Positions 36,912 through 47,906 of a stretch of 64,000 nt of DNA are shown piece after piece. Each line of letters opens with the position of its first letter. The first letter of the stretch is position 1. Under the pieces are notes generated by a model. It searched no databases. It was not told the DNA's origin and was given only the letters and a program-made list of their open reading frames with translations. The stretch is from Tilletia caries. Lineage: Eukaryota; Basidiomycota; Exobasidiomycetes; Tilletiales; Tilletiaceae. Location of the stretch: positions 992,001-1,056,000 of the forward strand of contig JALUTQ010000037.1 in NCBI GenBank assembly GCA_032718865.1, in the 5' to 3' direction. The position numbers were made by a program, and so were the translations under genes.

Positions 36912-37766
36912 ATGGCTCCTCTCGCGCTCAAGCTCGCGTTCCACGTGCTCGGCTTCGCGTCCTGCTTCTCCGCCTTCAACGAGCTCCACACCGTGTCGGC
37001 GATCTCGGGCCATGACATCGAGCAGGAGTTCGGCGGCCACTGGCAGTTCCTGACCAACATCGGCCTCAGCTTCACCGCCGCCTCCTTCGCGCTCTCCATC
37101 CTCTTGGACTTCGCACCGCATTTCAAACCGCTGCGGGCCGCCAAGCTCTTCTTCGCAACGCCCGCCCTGCCCGCGGAGTCCCTCATCGCAGCGCTCTACT
37201 GGACCCTGCTCAGCATCAGCCCGGACCTGCTCATCATGCCCAGCCAGACCGAAGACCCGCTCACCGGGAAGATCATCTTGACAAGCATCCGTCTGCCCAT
37301 CTGGCTCGATCTTCGCCTCCACGCCTTTCCCGGCGTCCTCATGCTCATCGACTACTACTTCTTCTCGCCGGCATGGTCCAAAAACACGCAAGCATTGGTT
37401 GTCGGAGGCGCACCGACTCTGGTATACATGTGAGCAACTGCCTCGCAGCTCTTGCGCGCGCGCTGCTCTTCGCCTGTTATTCATTAACTCATGCATGTCT
37501 CTCGTTCTTCCCTGGCTGACAGTGCTTGGGTCACCGTCTGCGCCCACTTCAACGGACACTACCCATATCCGCTTCTCACCGAGGCCTCAGTGCTCGGTCG
37601 ACTCGGCATCTATGCTGGCTCTCTGGCCGTCATGATCAGCCTCACCATCTTCTTCCGAGCGACGCATGTATCCGTCGACAAGCTCCTCCACACCGGCGTC
37701 GCAGGCACCGGTGCCGGTAGCTCAAGAGGAAAGATCGACTTGAAGGGCAAGAAGAAGGCGCTCTGA
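36912..37766 (+). CDS. AIG1/FAR-17a (ADTRP-like) multi-pass membrane hydrolase
   Basis: Exons 36912-37429 and 37523-37766 give 253 residues with about six hydrophobic helices, the size and topology of the family. Animal members AIG1 and ADTRP hydrolyse fatty-acid esters of hydroxy fatty acids using a membrane-embedded Thr and His. Here the matching residues appear to be the Thr in HWQFLTNIGLS and the His in LRLHAFPGVLMLIDYYF. The conserved YPYP motif appears in FNGHYPYPLL. The C terminus is a cytosolic basic tail (SRGKIDLKGKKKAL). Enzyme activity is inferred from the animal proteins; the fungal substrate is unknown. Confidence 0.85.
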
Positions 37767-37976
37767 TTTCTTGGCCCTCCCAGCCCGGCATCCTCGCGAC
37801 CACCGCGTCTCTTCATTTCTAGACAAAACTTTCTCTTCTCCCTCAGCAAAAGCCAATTGTCACGGAGCATCTCACTACCATCTAACCCATATCTCACGCG
37901 TGCATGTAGCAATATACGATGACCACAACCACTGGATCACAGTTTCGATTTCCCTTTTGGTCTGGGTGAGCGTTGT

Positions 37977-39354
37977 TCACTGAAAGAGATGCTCCCGACC
38001 CTCTTCCTCCACCGCCTGCTGGACAGCTTCCAGCACCTTGGAGTGCACACCTTCGCCCGCGAAGGCTGCGATCACACCCTTGTTGGACTTCAGAGTCCGG
38101 CCTTGTCCAAAGTCGAGAGGTCGGCCTGCTAGGTCAGAGACGCGTCCGCCAGCCTCTTCGACCAGGATCGCTCCAGCGGCGTGGTCCTATATCGGCAATG
38201 AGGTTGTGTCAGGTTCCGATACAAACATGCTACTTCTCGTCAATTCACGTACCCAGATCTTCTCCTGGTAGCTGCCGTCGCCCACTGGCAGCCGAAGATA
38301 GAAATCGCCATCGCCTCGCGAAATGCTGGCATACTTGGCCTGAGAGTCCATCCGGACCGGAGGGTTCTTGATGCCGAGCAGCTCTGCAATCCGGGCATTC
38401 GTTCCCTGGGAAGAGTGGCCAGCCTCGACGGACTCGCAGAAGGAGGCGGAGGCCAGAGACGATGCGTCCGACGCAAGCGAGCGCATTTTGACAGGGCTCA
38501 GTGTGGACGAGTTGATCGGGCGCTGTGAAGGTGAGAAATAGATCGTCAGGACATCTTGACTGTATGCGGAGTTTTTCTGCACGGCAACTGGGCTTGTGCT
38601 CACTTGGAACGCTCCTTGCCCGCGCACAGCCACGAAGATGACACCCAGATCAGACCTGCTCGCCGCACTGGGGTCGCCCTCCTTGGGCTTGGGAGCGCTC
38701 GGGTCGTGGGGCAAGTTCGGGCAGCCCATGACGCCAAGCTGAACTTCGCCATCGACGATGAGAGCAAGGCAGACGGCGTATTGACCACCGCGGAGGAATC
38801 CTTTCGTGCCGTCAATAGGGTCGAGAGCCCACATTCCTGTTCACCCCACAAAAGGGTACAAGGCGCGCCTTTCTGGATCAGTTGGAGGAACAGGCATACA
38901 AATGCGAGCAAAATTGCATTGACAGAAACTCACGACCTGTCCTCCCGCCGTTATGGTTCCCGCGATCAATGGCCTGAAGCAACTTCTCAGTATCGATCTT
39001 CTCCTTCCCCCACTTGTTGACCTGCTCCGCCGGGCAATCCTCCTCCGGCTTCGAAAGAGCCTCGTTCGCCAACTCATGAATCTGCTGCCTCAGCTTCACC
39101 TTATCCTCCGACTCGCCCCTCAAATCCGCCGAATCCTCCTCGCCCACAATGGCGTCCTGAGGGAAATGGGCGGCCAGGACGGTGTTGACGACGGCCTGGG
39201 CGGAGAAGTCGCCTACGGTCACCGGGCTCTTGTCCTTCTTTGTCACGGTGTCGGCGGTGACGAGGGAGTGGAAGACCTTGTTGGTCAGCGAGCAGGCGCG
39301 CGCAACGGCGGAAATGGCGACGGCGCGCTCGAGCGCGTAGAGTGGGGCGGACAT
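37977..39354 (-). CDS. 3'(2'),5'-bisphosphate nucleotidase (Hal2/Met22 type)
   Basis: Four exons (minus): 38934-39354, 38604-38836, 38253-38522 and 37977-38186, 377 residues, a standard length. It removes the 3' phosphate of PAP, clearing the by-product of sulfate assimilation; the yeast enzyme is the target of lithium and sodium toxicity. Motifs: SPVTVGDFSAQA, the metal-binding GEEDSADLRG, WALDPIDGTKGFLRGGQYAV formed across the first splice junction, and the closing DHAAGAILVEEAGG completed by the last acceptor. The 3' end sits about 210 bases from the convergent AIG1-like gene, and the start is 185 bases from the divergent kinase gene. Confidence 0.95.
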
Positions 39355-39539
39355 GGTTGCGATGTTCAATATGTATGTCAATGAATGCTGTTGTTGTACA
39401 GGGCCAAGATGCAAGGACCTGTTCGCCGTGTGGAAGAACGCACTGACTGACGCTCGACGCCTCGTTTTTCCCGGCGAAAATTGCATTTTGACCCGGAAAA
39501 CCTGGACACCTTAACTCTGCAAACTTCTCACCTTCATCC

Positions 39540-41032
39540 ATGCTGGGCAACCGTTCCACAAACACACAAAAAGCCAGCATGAATGTCGCGCCTGGAGAAG
39601 CCCAATGGGAGACCGTTGTTCGTCCTTCCGCTTCAGAGCCTGAAGGCGGCGACGGGGAGAGGTCTGCTGCCTCGCCCAAACGTCCAATTGTGTTGATATG
39701 TTGTGGGGTGAGTGCATGGAAATCAAGTGCATTTAGGCAAAGACAGAAGGCTGACTTCCTTAGCTACCTTGCATGATGACTCGAGAAGCTCGTAGGGAGC
39801 GGAAAGTCGACGGGTGCGTTGTAAAGACGTATATCTGCACCCTCAAAATCTTCCTCTATACGTCTGATGGCCTTCGTTGTCTTCTATATTTGCAGTCGCC
39901 TGCGCAATTCAGGATTTCTATCCAGACGTCTGGGTCCGGTGCAACCAGGACGAGTTGAGGACTCGGCAAGCTGTTGAATCCAACGTCCATAGGGCTTTGC
40001 GGCGGGGTCAGAATGTCATCGTAGACAGGACCAATGCGGATGCAAGGTACACATGTTGCTCTTAGATGGGGAACAGAGAGGGTAATGTGATGTTCTGACA
40101 CCATCTTTCCTCCAATCAGTCAAAGACAAAACTGGACCACAATTGCTCAAGAATATCGCGCCGAAGCTGTGGTCGTCATCTTCGACACGCCGTTCGACGT
40201 GAGCACGTTCATATGGCGGAAAAAATGATCGGTGAACGTAGCCTCAATGAAGCTGACCCCGCTGTTGTACCTTTCACAGGCATGCTATCGCCGACTCCAG
40301 GTCCGAACAGGACACCCGACACTTAAATCTGCACAGCAAGCGACCGAGTCAGTTATAACACCGGGTCGCCCCTCTCGCAAGGGGATAGCGAATAACGATG
40401 CTGGGCCTTGCTGAATTCTTGTCTCATTCTGAGTTCACAGTATCCTGGCACGATTCGCACGCCAGCTCACCTTCCCACCGCCCTCCTCGCCAGGCATCGA
40501 CCGCACCATCATCATTCCTCCCAGCACATATTCGGTTCAGCCAACGCAGGAGGAGATCGACAGCATTTTGGACCGAATCGAAGACACGCAGAACACCTCA
40601 ACTCCAGCAGAGGTCAGCTCCGCTCAGCTGAGAGCACGACCTTCGCCTGGCTTTGCGGCTCCGCTTCGTGTAGGTCAGGCGCAACATAGAGATCCGTATC
40701 GACAACAGCAGCTTCCTTACGGTCCTAGGCATGGGAACAATCCCTCGAGCGGCGGATGGAACTCGAACCGGCCGCCTCCGTTATATCCATCGGCCGCTTC
40801 TGCGTCTTCATCGTCTTCGTCTCGCCCGTACCATCTTCCGCCTGCGATCTCAGCGAGAGATAACACAAGGTCATACGCGTCGGCTTCAAATTCTACTGCT
40901 CCGCTTCAGCCATACTCGAGCATCGCTGTCGCTCCACCAGCTCGGACCCCAGCTAGACAGGCTGGTCATCCCTATCAGTCGGCCCCTCCCTCTACACAAG
41001 CTCACGGTCCGAGTCGCGAAGACTACAATTGA
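39540..41032 (+). CDS. P-loop polynucleotide-kinase-like protein
   Basis: Six exons: 39540-39707, 39789-39813, 39896-40046, 40120-40198, 40280-40347 and 40441-41032, 360 residues. The kinase core reads VLICCGLVGSGKST (Walker A), WVRCNQDELRTRQAVE, NVIVDRTNADASQRQNW, AVVVIFDTPFDACYRRLQVR and HPTLKSAQQATD. This resembles the DNA 5'-kinase domain of PNKP and related AAA_33 kinases, here without the phosphatase and FHA parts. The C-terminal ~170 residues are Ser/Pro/Gln-rich disorder. Exon 2 is only 25 bases and carries the P-loop; its acceptor is the weak point, since an alternative AG three bases upstream would add one Lys. A role in DNA or RNA end repair is inference. Confidence 0.8.
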
Positions 41033-41178
41033 CCGGAAGGTCTCGCCCTCGAATGAGCGTAGAACACCACAGTCAAGCAGCCCTACAGAGTGCTCCTATA
41101 GTTGTAAATTGTGAACGCGTAGAATACACATGTATACCTTGTCACCCTTTTCGTCACGTTCAACTCGATGGCATGCCA

Positions 41179-43888
41179 TCACTGCATGGGTACAGACCGC
41201 AAAGCCTCCTCATCGAGCATGTCCTTCCATAAATCCGCTTCGGACGAAGGCATCGGCTGTTTCTCCTCTGCTGCCACGTCGCCGAGGCCGTCCTTGGGTC
41301 GTTCCATACTTCCGGACGTGTTCGATCCAGCAAGGACGCGGCTCGCATGTTGGCTCTCGAGCCTGTCGAGTGTATCCGCGTCGGGCATGTCTGCTGCGCC
41401 CCAGTACGCCGCCTCCGAGTCGTTGTCGTCCGCTGACGCCTGGGATAGTAATTGCGACTGCGACTGTGATATGAACGCAGGTTTCCTCCCCTCCGCCTTC
41501 TGATCTCCGTCACCCACTCCCTCTGCAATCTCCAATTCATCGAACAAGTCCGCATCCTGATCACCCCACAGCCTCGCCTCCTCAGCCGCTATCCTCCTGG
41601 CCCTCACCCGTTCGTATGCCTCCTGGGCTTTGACAGCCCTCCACTCGCAGTTCGCCCGATACTCGCACGAGTTGCACTTGTACGTCTCGGCCTCCTTGAC
41701 TCCGTCTGGATCGCGCGCGCCGAGCCAGACGGGCATGACCTTGGCCAAGTGAGCATCGAGCTGAGCAGCCGAATAAGTGAAGGCGACTTTGGCGATGATT
41801 TGTTGCTCGAGGTGGTACGGCGTCGAAGGAGAGGAGGGTATCGAGGCGGCGTCGCTCTTGGCGGCTGCTGCCGATGGTGAGCCGGAGTTATTTCGTGTTT
41901 TGCGAGGCGTGGACGGCCCAGTCTGGCTCTGACTCAAGCCTTGACTCTGACTGAGCTTTGTGGGTGACGAGAGCGTGCCAGCCTCAGACCCTGCATCGAC
42001 CTCCCGCTCATTCCGCAGATCAAGGGCGCATCGCTCGTCCAGGCCTTCCTCGAGATCTTGCTGGATTGATTCCTTCTTCGCAGAGCTAAGGTCTCGATCC
42101 CGACTTTTGCGGGTACGTATCTTCTGGCGCTCTGGTGTGGCAGGGACTAGTGCTGGCGACTTCGTCCCGGGCTGGGACAACTTCAAGGGTTTCTGCTTAG
42201 GAGAACCGTTCTTCTCAGGACCTTGGCCTCGAGTAAATGTGACCTGGGTCTTCTTGCGCTTGAAAGTAGCCCGATGTCGGTATGTCAGCCCAAGCTCTTC
42301 TCCCATCAAGTTCGAAGTCGTGACCGTGGACCTGACCTCAGCGACGACGTCCGCCAGACTGCAGATGAGGGCGTGAATCGTATTTAGTCGTGGTACGATC
42401 CCCCCGGTTGAGTCGGATGAAGTGAAGAGACCAATATTGGTGCACCACTCGACGCCAGCAGCGATGAAAGCGTCGCTGAGCACAGCATGCAAGTCGAGCT
42501 TTTTGTTTGTCAGAAAAGTCTTGATGTCGCAAGGTTCGAATCGAGGAGATGGAGGCTGGAACCCTGGCTCCGTGTGTTGGCGAGATGCGGCGCCGAGAGC
42601 CTGCTTTTCAGGTTGCTCCGATGCCACATACTGCTCAGCACCGAGACAGAGCTCTTCGAGCATACGTCGGTAAAGCATGCACTGGAGTCGAGCTGATGTC
42701 TGACTCTCTTCACGGGGTATTGTAGCAGAAAAGCGGGTCTTGCTGTCCGAGACTACTAAAAAGGCTTCTGGTTTGGTGACCTGCCGCTGCGAAACAGCCG
42801 TAGAACTTTGACTCTGACCGCCTTTGTACGCCGTCGTGAAGGGCCCCTTGCCGTTCGTTATCGTGGACGATGTCGAAGACGATGAGCGGGAGAAGAACGC
42901 GTCGAGTTTTTGCGTGCCTCTGGCTTCCGACGGACTCAGCGTGATCTTTTTGGCCTTTTCTCTCCTCACCTGGTCTCTTCGCCACTGTTCCTGTGAGGCC
43001 CAACTTGGTTTCGACGGAGTTGGTGGAGCATCATCGACCGCCGATTTCGCTGTGCCGGGTCGCTTCAGCTCAATCTCGTCGATCTGGCCAAAGACGAGAA
43101 AGCCTTCGATGATGGCGAACACCCGGACTTCGCGGCAGATACCGTCGTTGAGCAGATTTTTGAGGCCGCAGCACACTTCGAGAATGCGGAGCGCCCACTT
43201 GTCGGCAGCAGTTTCGGTTGGAATCACGATTTGCTCGCCGTAAAGCTCCTTCTCAAGCTCGGCATGGATGGCCTGTCCGTCGGCAAACGTGTGAAAGAAT
43301 GAGCGCGACTGTACACTTCTACACAACGAGAAGGAGTGAATCTAGTATGGCAACGTACCCTGCCCTTCTCCAATGTTTTCTCTCGTTCGACCGCAATTTC
43401 ACGGTCCGGAATGATCACGGCTCCAGTCTTGGTCGTGAAGCTGGTAGGCCTCTGATCCAGTGGCAAGTTCCTGAGGAGCCATGCAGAGGGGTAAGCCTTC
43501 GCATCGTAAGGATTTCAAGCCTCCTTCAACGCGAAGTAAAAGCTCACCTTCCCCCAAGGACGCCATATAAGGACTGGAACTCGCACCAGGCGAGAGAGAC
43601 GAGGTCGGTGACGGAGAGATAGCCTCGATTGTTCGCGTGTTCCGAAAGTGATTCTGATGGCTTCTTCGGTCGTCGCTCCTTCTTGTCCTGTGCACTTGTG
43701 GCATCTTGATTCGCAGCGGTTTGAGGCGGCTTGTCCTTGTCTTCTGTCCCAACCGATGACTTGAGAGGTTCAGCTGGGTTGTCTTCGTCCTTCACTTGTG
43801 CTGGTTCTGACGCGACGCAGGCCTCAATTTCGAGGACACCACTCTGCGCCAAGACAGTTTGAGGTGCGCATGCCGTGTCCCTCAGCAT
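41179..43888 (-). CDS. EXO5: Exonuclease V (Exo5/Dem1 family), enlarged
   Basis: Exons (minus) 43548-43888, 43359-43470 and 41179-43308 give 860 residues. The family is an iron-sulfur single-strand exonuclease: mitochondrial genome upkeep in budding yeast, nuclear crosslink repair in fission yeast and humans. Seen here: the opening VTDLVSLAWCEFQSLYGVLG with the first cluster Cys, FGQIDEIE, the nuclease core LVVSDSKTR, and the terminal cluster KCNSCEYRANCEW. Between core motifs lie two disordered inserts (SFFSRSSSSTSSTITN-like Ser tracts; a Lys/Arg-rich region with FKRKKTQVTF). The protein is longer than yeast Dem1 (~585). No clear mitochondrial presequence at this start; the N terminus is acidic, which favours a nuclear form (inference). 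Confidence 0.92.
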
Positions 43889-44087
43889 TCTGGCGGAGCC
43901 ACGGACTGTGCACTTGTTCGCCTCGACCTTGATCTTTCACCGCTCTGTCCCTGGTATTTGATGAGGATTTAAAGCGTCGTGGTGTCTTCCCTTTGTGTTC
44001 CGGGTGCACAATCGAGATTTTGTGGCGCGCTCCAACGCGTCGCGTCGCGTCAAACAGGAGCGCGTTCGCTGCGGCCGTAACAGAAGA
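43889..44087 (-). promoter_or_regulatory. EXO5 upstream region with ACGCGT and CGCGT repeat
   Basis: ACGCGT at 44035-44040 opens a 15-base run CGCGTCGCGTCGCGT at 44036-44050, about 150 bases before the EXO5 start. The identical 15-mer is in the PRP16/MUS81 promoter. Confidence 0.6.
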
Positions 44088-44544
44088 CCCTTATCGCCTT
44101 CCTCCCCAATGCCACGTGTTATCGGTGATTCGGCGATCGGGACGCGCGTTAGCGCGATTTGACCACAATCTTTAGCACGCACACGTTGCATATGCTTATG
44201 TATTACAAACAATTGGGACCGACATCAACTTTCCCTCGTAGTAGAGCGGTTAGTGATGCGGCTTGCGGTTCTGCAGGTCTACGGATAGATTCCGTCCGTG
44301 GCCATGCTTTTTTTCTTTTTTTCCCTCTTTTTTCGACTTGGTCGCCAAGTTAGGATAACATTCACCATGCGGGTTAGAGTTAGCGCGTAGCGGGCAGGAT
44401 TAGACATGATAGCAATGGAGACGGACAAGACTGTCCTTTTGGTTGGGGGGTTCCGGGGGGGCAAAGCCCCCCCGCCGAGCTGGAAGTGGGGTCACGTGAT
44501 CTAGTTTTGCTCCCACGTGGAATTGGGGAGGAAGGCGATAAGGG
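44088..44544. mobile_element. Foldback/TIR element, about 460 bases
   Basis: A 31-base inverted repeat (30 of 31 matching) bounds this segment: left arm 44088-44118, right arm 44514-44544, outer end CCCTTATCGCC, inner end CACGTG. Weaker similarity continues about 20 bases outward on each side. Inside are a tRNA-like Pol III box pair, T-runs and a near-perfect G7-C-AAA-G-C7 hairpin at about 44455-44473. There is no coding capacity. It is best read as a non-autonomous DNA element; no target duplication could be fixed. Confidence 0.6.
44237..44335 (+). ncRNA. tRNA-like Pol III promoter remnant followed by T-runs
   Basis: TAGTAGAGCGG resembles a type 2 box A and GGATAGATTCC, about 50 bases on, matches box B at 9 of 11 positions. 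A stem CTTGC/GCAGG and a T-arm-like stem ACGG/CCGT lie between and around them. T-runs of six to eight bases follow near 44308-44334. The acceptor stem does not pair and the T-loop lacks TTC, so it is not a functional tRNA. A tRNA-derived SINE head is one reading. Confidence 0.3.
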
Positions 44545-45109
44545 CGTCCCCGTAACACGGAAGGCGCCGGAGATCTCATCAGGTCATGTCAGCGCTCTGG
44601 CCTCTGAGCAAGTCTCAGCAAACGCGGAATACATATCTATAAGTCCGAGGTCCGACCTGACAACGTTCTGGCTCAGCGCCGTGCACAGCTTCCATTCACC
44701 AGTGAGTCTTGCACCTGCCGAGTGCCGAGTGCCCGCGTAATACCGATGGATCAGCCTCAAAAAGAGAGACATTGCGAGCGATTTGCGACCCTGCAGATCT
44801 AGCTAGCGTGCAGATGGCAATCTGCGCCCGTCTTACGTGATGGCTGCATCCATCGGCGCATCGCGCATCCGGCATCAGCTGTCCATTCAGCATGTCTGTC
44901 GGTTTCCTCGCTGACCACAGCGGGGAATTGGTGAACACAGCGACGTCGTTCGTCTGTATATAACAAGGCAGGTCCCAGAAATTGATGCCCCTTTCCCTGC
45001 TCTCTCGCCCCATACACAGTATCCAGCACGCAGTCTCCACTGTCTCCTCTACTAATCGTCTGGCCGACCGCATTTACATTACCTTGCCGTCCTCAAGAGA
45101 TATCGACTC
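44545..45109 (+). promoter_or_regulatory. Upstream region of ARA2-like gene with TATA box
   Basis: TATATAA at 44957-44963 lies about 150 bases before the aldo/keto reductase start at 45110. The remaining sequence has no gene I can support. Confidence 0.6.
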
Positions 45110-47458
45110 ATGCCTCTCGTTCCCAGCCGCGATCCGTCCCCCTCTCGCTTCCCGCCTCTGCCCGAGCTTTGCGACCTCCCAGATACGCGCCCTGTAAACG
45201 GACGCGCTCCATGGCCAGCACACGTTCAAGCCTCGTCCAGAACGCGCGACGCAGGTGATAGCACCGAGGATGACGCGCCATTGCTGCCCTTCAGTGCCAT
45301 GTCGCCCCTCGTCTTTGGCGGCGGTGCCTTCGGCGAGGGAATGTACAACTCGGACGAGCTGATCGCCAGTGCCGAGCCCCTGAAAGCCATCCGACTCGCG
45401 ATGCGGTACGGCATCAATGCTATCGACACCTCTCCGTACTACCATCCATCCGAATTTATTCTTGGTCGCGTTCTCAAGGCACTCCGACCCGAGTTTGCCC
45501 GGCACACCTATTTTCTACTCACAAAGTGCGGCCGGTACGGACCCGAAAAGCATCATTTCGACTACAGCCCCGAACGCGTCCGTCGCAGCATCCTCCACTC
45601 CTGCGATGTGCTCGGCACGCGTTACCTCGACGTCGCGATGATGCACGACGTCGAATTTGTCGCTGAGCAAGTCGGCCAGTCACACGGCGCTGGAATGGAC
45701 GCTGCCAAGGCACCTTCGAACGTGAAGATCCAGTCAGCTCTCGGAATCGACCCTGCATCGGCGGCAACAGTGCGTGGTCCTGGCGACCTGAAGGTGCTCG
45801 CCGCTCTGAAGGAGCTCTTCAAGCTCAAGGACGAAGGGATTGTTCGCGCCGTCGGCATCAGCGGATACCCATTGCCTGTGCTCCTTCGCATTGCACGTTT
45901 GGCGGCTACCGCCCCGGAAGGTCCAAAGCGTCCCCTTGACGTGATTCTCAGTTATTCGAATCATACATTGCACTCCGACATCTTGCCAGAATACATGGCC
46001 CTGTTCTCCGAGCAACCTAATGGCACCATCCTCAACAAGCCAGGCAAGCGAGAATCGTCTCAGACTCTTCCTCGCGCATCGGAACCAGCAATTGCGTCCA
46101 CCGGGGGCTTATTGCAAGTACCTTCACTCAAAGGCAACGATCTTGAAGTGGACAAGGATCCCCCTTTCCTCTCCTTGCCCGAGACGCAGCACCTCTTCGC
46201 GCGTCGCGCGTCCTTTATCGGTCGAAATGCGCTATGGGACACATCATCAGACTCGGGATTGGATCCATCTATGCAGTCGTCTTATGAGGCGTCCGACAGT
46301 GGACCTACCCCCGTGCTCTCTCCAAGCGAGAGCAGTCCAGCAGATAGTCCGGTCATCAGTCCCCACTCCGGTCGATCGCCACTGTTCGCGCCTATGAATG
46401 TCCCTTCGCCTGCTGGACGCGTCGAGATGACGTCGGGCTCGACGAACCAAAGCGGACTCATCCCTTGGCATCCTCCGCTCATCCTCAATGGCTCCCCGTT
46501 TTCTATGGGCCTGCTCACGTCGCGCGGCCCCCCTGCATGGCACCCGGCAAAGCCAGAACTGCGGGTAGCTTGCGAAAAGTCAGCTCGCGCTCTCAAGGAC
46601 AGGAACCAAGAGCTTGTTGAGGAGCTCAATGGAATGCGGAAAGCCAGGAGACGCAGTCGAAACGCAAGCTACACGTCTCTCGCATCTCTCAACGCGTCAC
46701 CCGATCCAGCTTCTTCTGACGCGCTCAAGAGTCACGCGGTGCGGTTGGGTCTTGCGCAAATTGCGGAGGAGGAAGCCATGTGGCGACGCGCCGAAGCGCA
46801 AACCGACATTGAGGCATCAGTCCTTCTCCCCGCCGACCGTTTCGCACGAGCTGCTTTGGCGTACGGACTGCGCGGAGCAGAGGTTCCCTCCCGCGCAAAT
46901 CGCTGCTGGGCCGATGCCGCTGTGGCGAGCGTCGGCGGCGACAAGTCTGCGGATCTGTTCGACTACGAGCGGCCAGAACCGCTCCTTCGTACTCTCACAG
47001 GTTTGAGTACGGAGGCTCAAATCAACGACGCTATTGAGACGTTCCGGATTCTCGACGCAGGCCGACGCGCCTATCCAGACTCGGTAACGTCAGCGTCGAC
47101 GTCGACCTCGGCGGCGCTATTCGCAGTGCCTGACGTGCTCTCGTTTGGCATGCACGCCAAGACGATGGTCGCCGACATACAAGCCAAGCTGGAAGCGCTG
47201 GCGCTGAGTATGCAAGCCGGTACCGAGCGCAGTCGAGCGGATGCGGAGCTCAGAGAGGTGGAGGAAGACGAGGGCGAGGAGGGGGAGACCGGCGATGGAC
47301 GCAGTCTGACGTCGTCGTCGCCCGTATTGCGCGCGGAGGACGTCGAGCAGCAGAGGTACCTTCGTGCCTTTGCTCAGCATTGCGCCGACGAGAAGCTCGT
47401 CCTCGAGCTGATGCGGGAGCGCGATGTGCGCCGTTGGAGCTGGGCGAGTCCTGTGTGA
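45110..47458 (+). CDS. Aldo/keto reductase, D-arabinose 1-dehydrogenase (Ara2) type, enlarged
   Basis: Single exon, 782 residues; yeast Ara2 has about 335. Ara2 oxidises D-arabinose to the lactone used for erythroascorbate. The catalytic set is intact: Asp106 and Tyr in NAIDTSPYYHPSE, Lys139 in FLLTKCGR, His179 in MMHDVEF. GISGYPLPVL and VILSYSNHTL match Ara2 strongly. After that the barrel is interrupted by about 170 residues of Ser/Pro disorder (GPTPVLSPSESSPADSP) before LILNGSPFSMGLLTSRGPPAWHP resumes the fold. A second charged insert (EVEEDEGEEGETGDG) lies near the C terminus. The start at 45110 keeps a Pro-rich lead of about 60 residues, which may be disordered or partly untranslated. 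The gene stands at the edge of the repeat-rich region. Confidence 0.88.
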   Translation: MPLVPSRDPSPSRFPPLPELCDLPDTRPVNGRAPWPAHVQASSRTRDAGDSTEDDAPLLPFSAMSPLVFGGGAFGEGMYNSDELIASAEPLKAIRLAMRYGINAIDTSPYYHPSEFILGRVLKALRPEFARHTYFLLTKCGRYGPEKHHFDYSPERVRRSILHSCDVLGTRYLDVAMMHDVEFVAEQVGQSHGAGMDAAKAPSNVKIQSALGIDPASAATVRGPGDLKVLAALKELFKLKDEGIVRAVGISGYPLPVLLRIARLAATAPEGPKRPLDVILSYSNHTLHSDILPEYMALFSEQPNGTILNKPGKRESSQTLPRASEPAIASTGGLLQVPSLKGNDLEVDKDPPFLSLPETQHLFARRASFIGRNALWDTSSDSGLDPSMQSSYEASDSGPTPVLSPSESSPADSPVISPHSGRSPLFAPMNVPSPAGRVEMTSGSTNQSGLIPWHPPLILNGSPFSMGLLTSRGPPAWHPAKPELRVACEKSARALKDRNQELVEELNGMRKARRRSRNASYTSLASLNASPDPASSDALKSHAVRLGLAQIAEEEAMWRRAEAQTDIEASVLLPADRFARAALAYGLRGAEVPSRANRCWADAAVASVGGDKSADLFDYERPEPLLRTLTGLSTEAQINDAIETFRILDAGRRAYPDSVTSASTSTSAALFAVPDVLSFGMHAKTMVADIQAKLEALALSMQAGTERSRADAELREVEEDEGEEGETGDGRSLTSSSPVLRAEDVEQQRYLRAFAQHCADEKLVLELMRERDVRRWSWASPV

Positions 47459-47760
47459 TTCTGACGAGGGCGGGAAGGGGGTTGGTAACTTGGGTTGAAG
47501 GTGTAAGGAATTGCTAAATCGTGTAAGGACTGTCCTGCTGTTTCATAGATGTGAACGAATCACCGCTTCCTTCAAATACAAGAGACGTGAATCGTGATCC
47601 ATGCATGAGCGCGATAGCGATGCGGCTTGGGAGATTCCCCTCGCGCTCATCGCTGGGACGATGAAAGCTGTGAAAAAAGGATTATTGCAATTTGATTGGG
47701 GTCGATGGGGCACGATCAGCTACGCACAAGTGATCGACTCCACTGAGTACCAGGGGCCAG
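47459..47760. other. 3' flank of ARA2-like gene (302 bases)
   Basis: No gene. Its last ~50 bases, read on the minus strand, appear to be the former end of the neighbouring secreted-protein gene (see finding). Confidence 0.5.
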
Positions 47761-47770
47761 GGCGTTGGTA

Positions 47771-47906
47771 GTCTGATCACACCAGACCGGCGGTGATCAA
47801 AGAGTCACCTCCACGCGCTGATCATGACATTCTTAACCCCCCCAAAACTGTCGCCGCGGTGATCTGTCTTGTCATCACATGCGTCGACGGTCTGGTGTGA
47901 CCAGAC
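47771..47906. mobile_element. Short MITE with palindromic termini (copy 1)
   Basis: Left end GTCTGATCACACCAGACCG and right end, reverse complemented, GTCTGGTCACACCAGACCG form an inverted repeat of about 19 bases. Each end is itself a near-palindrome (GTCTGGT-CAC-ACCAGAC). A 10-base direct repeat GGCGTTGGTA occurs at 47761-47770 and 47912-47921, with five extra bases TTAAA on the right. The sequence just inside the right end closely resembles that of copy 2 (ACGCATGTGATGA versus ACGCACGTGATGA). No coding capacity. Confidence 0.75.

Noticed and set aside
44237..44310. Functional tRNA gene
   Set aside because: Box A and B are recognisable, but the acceptor ends do not pair and the T-loop consensus is missing.
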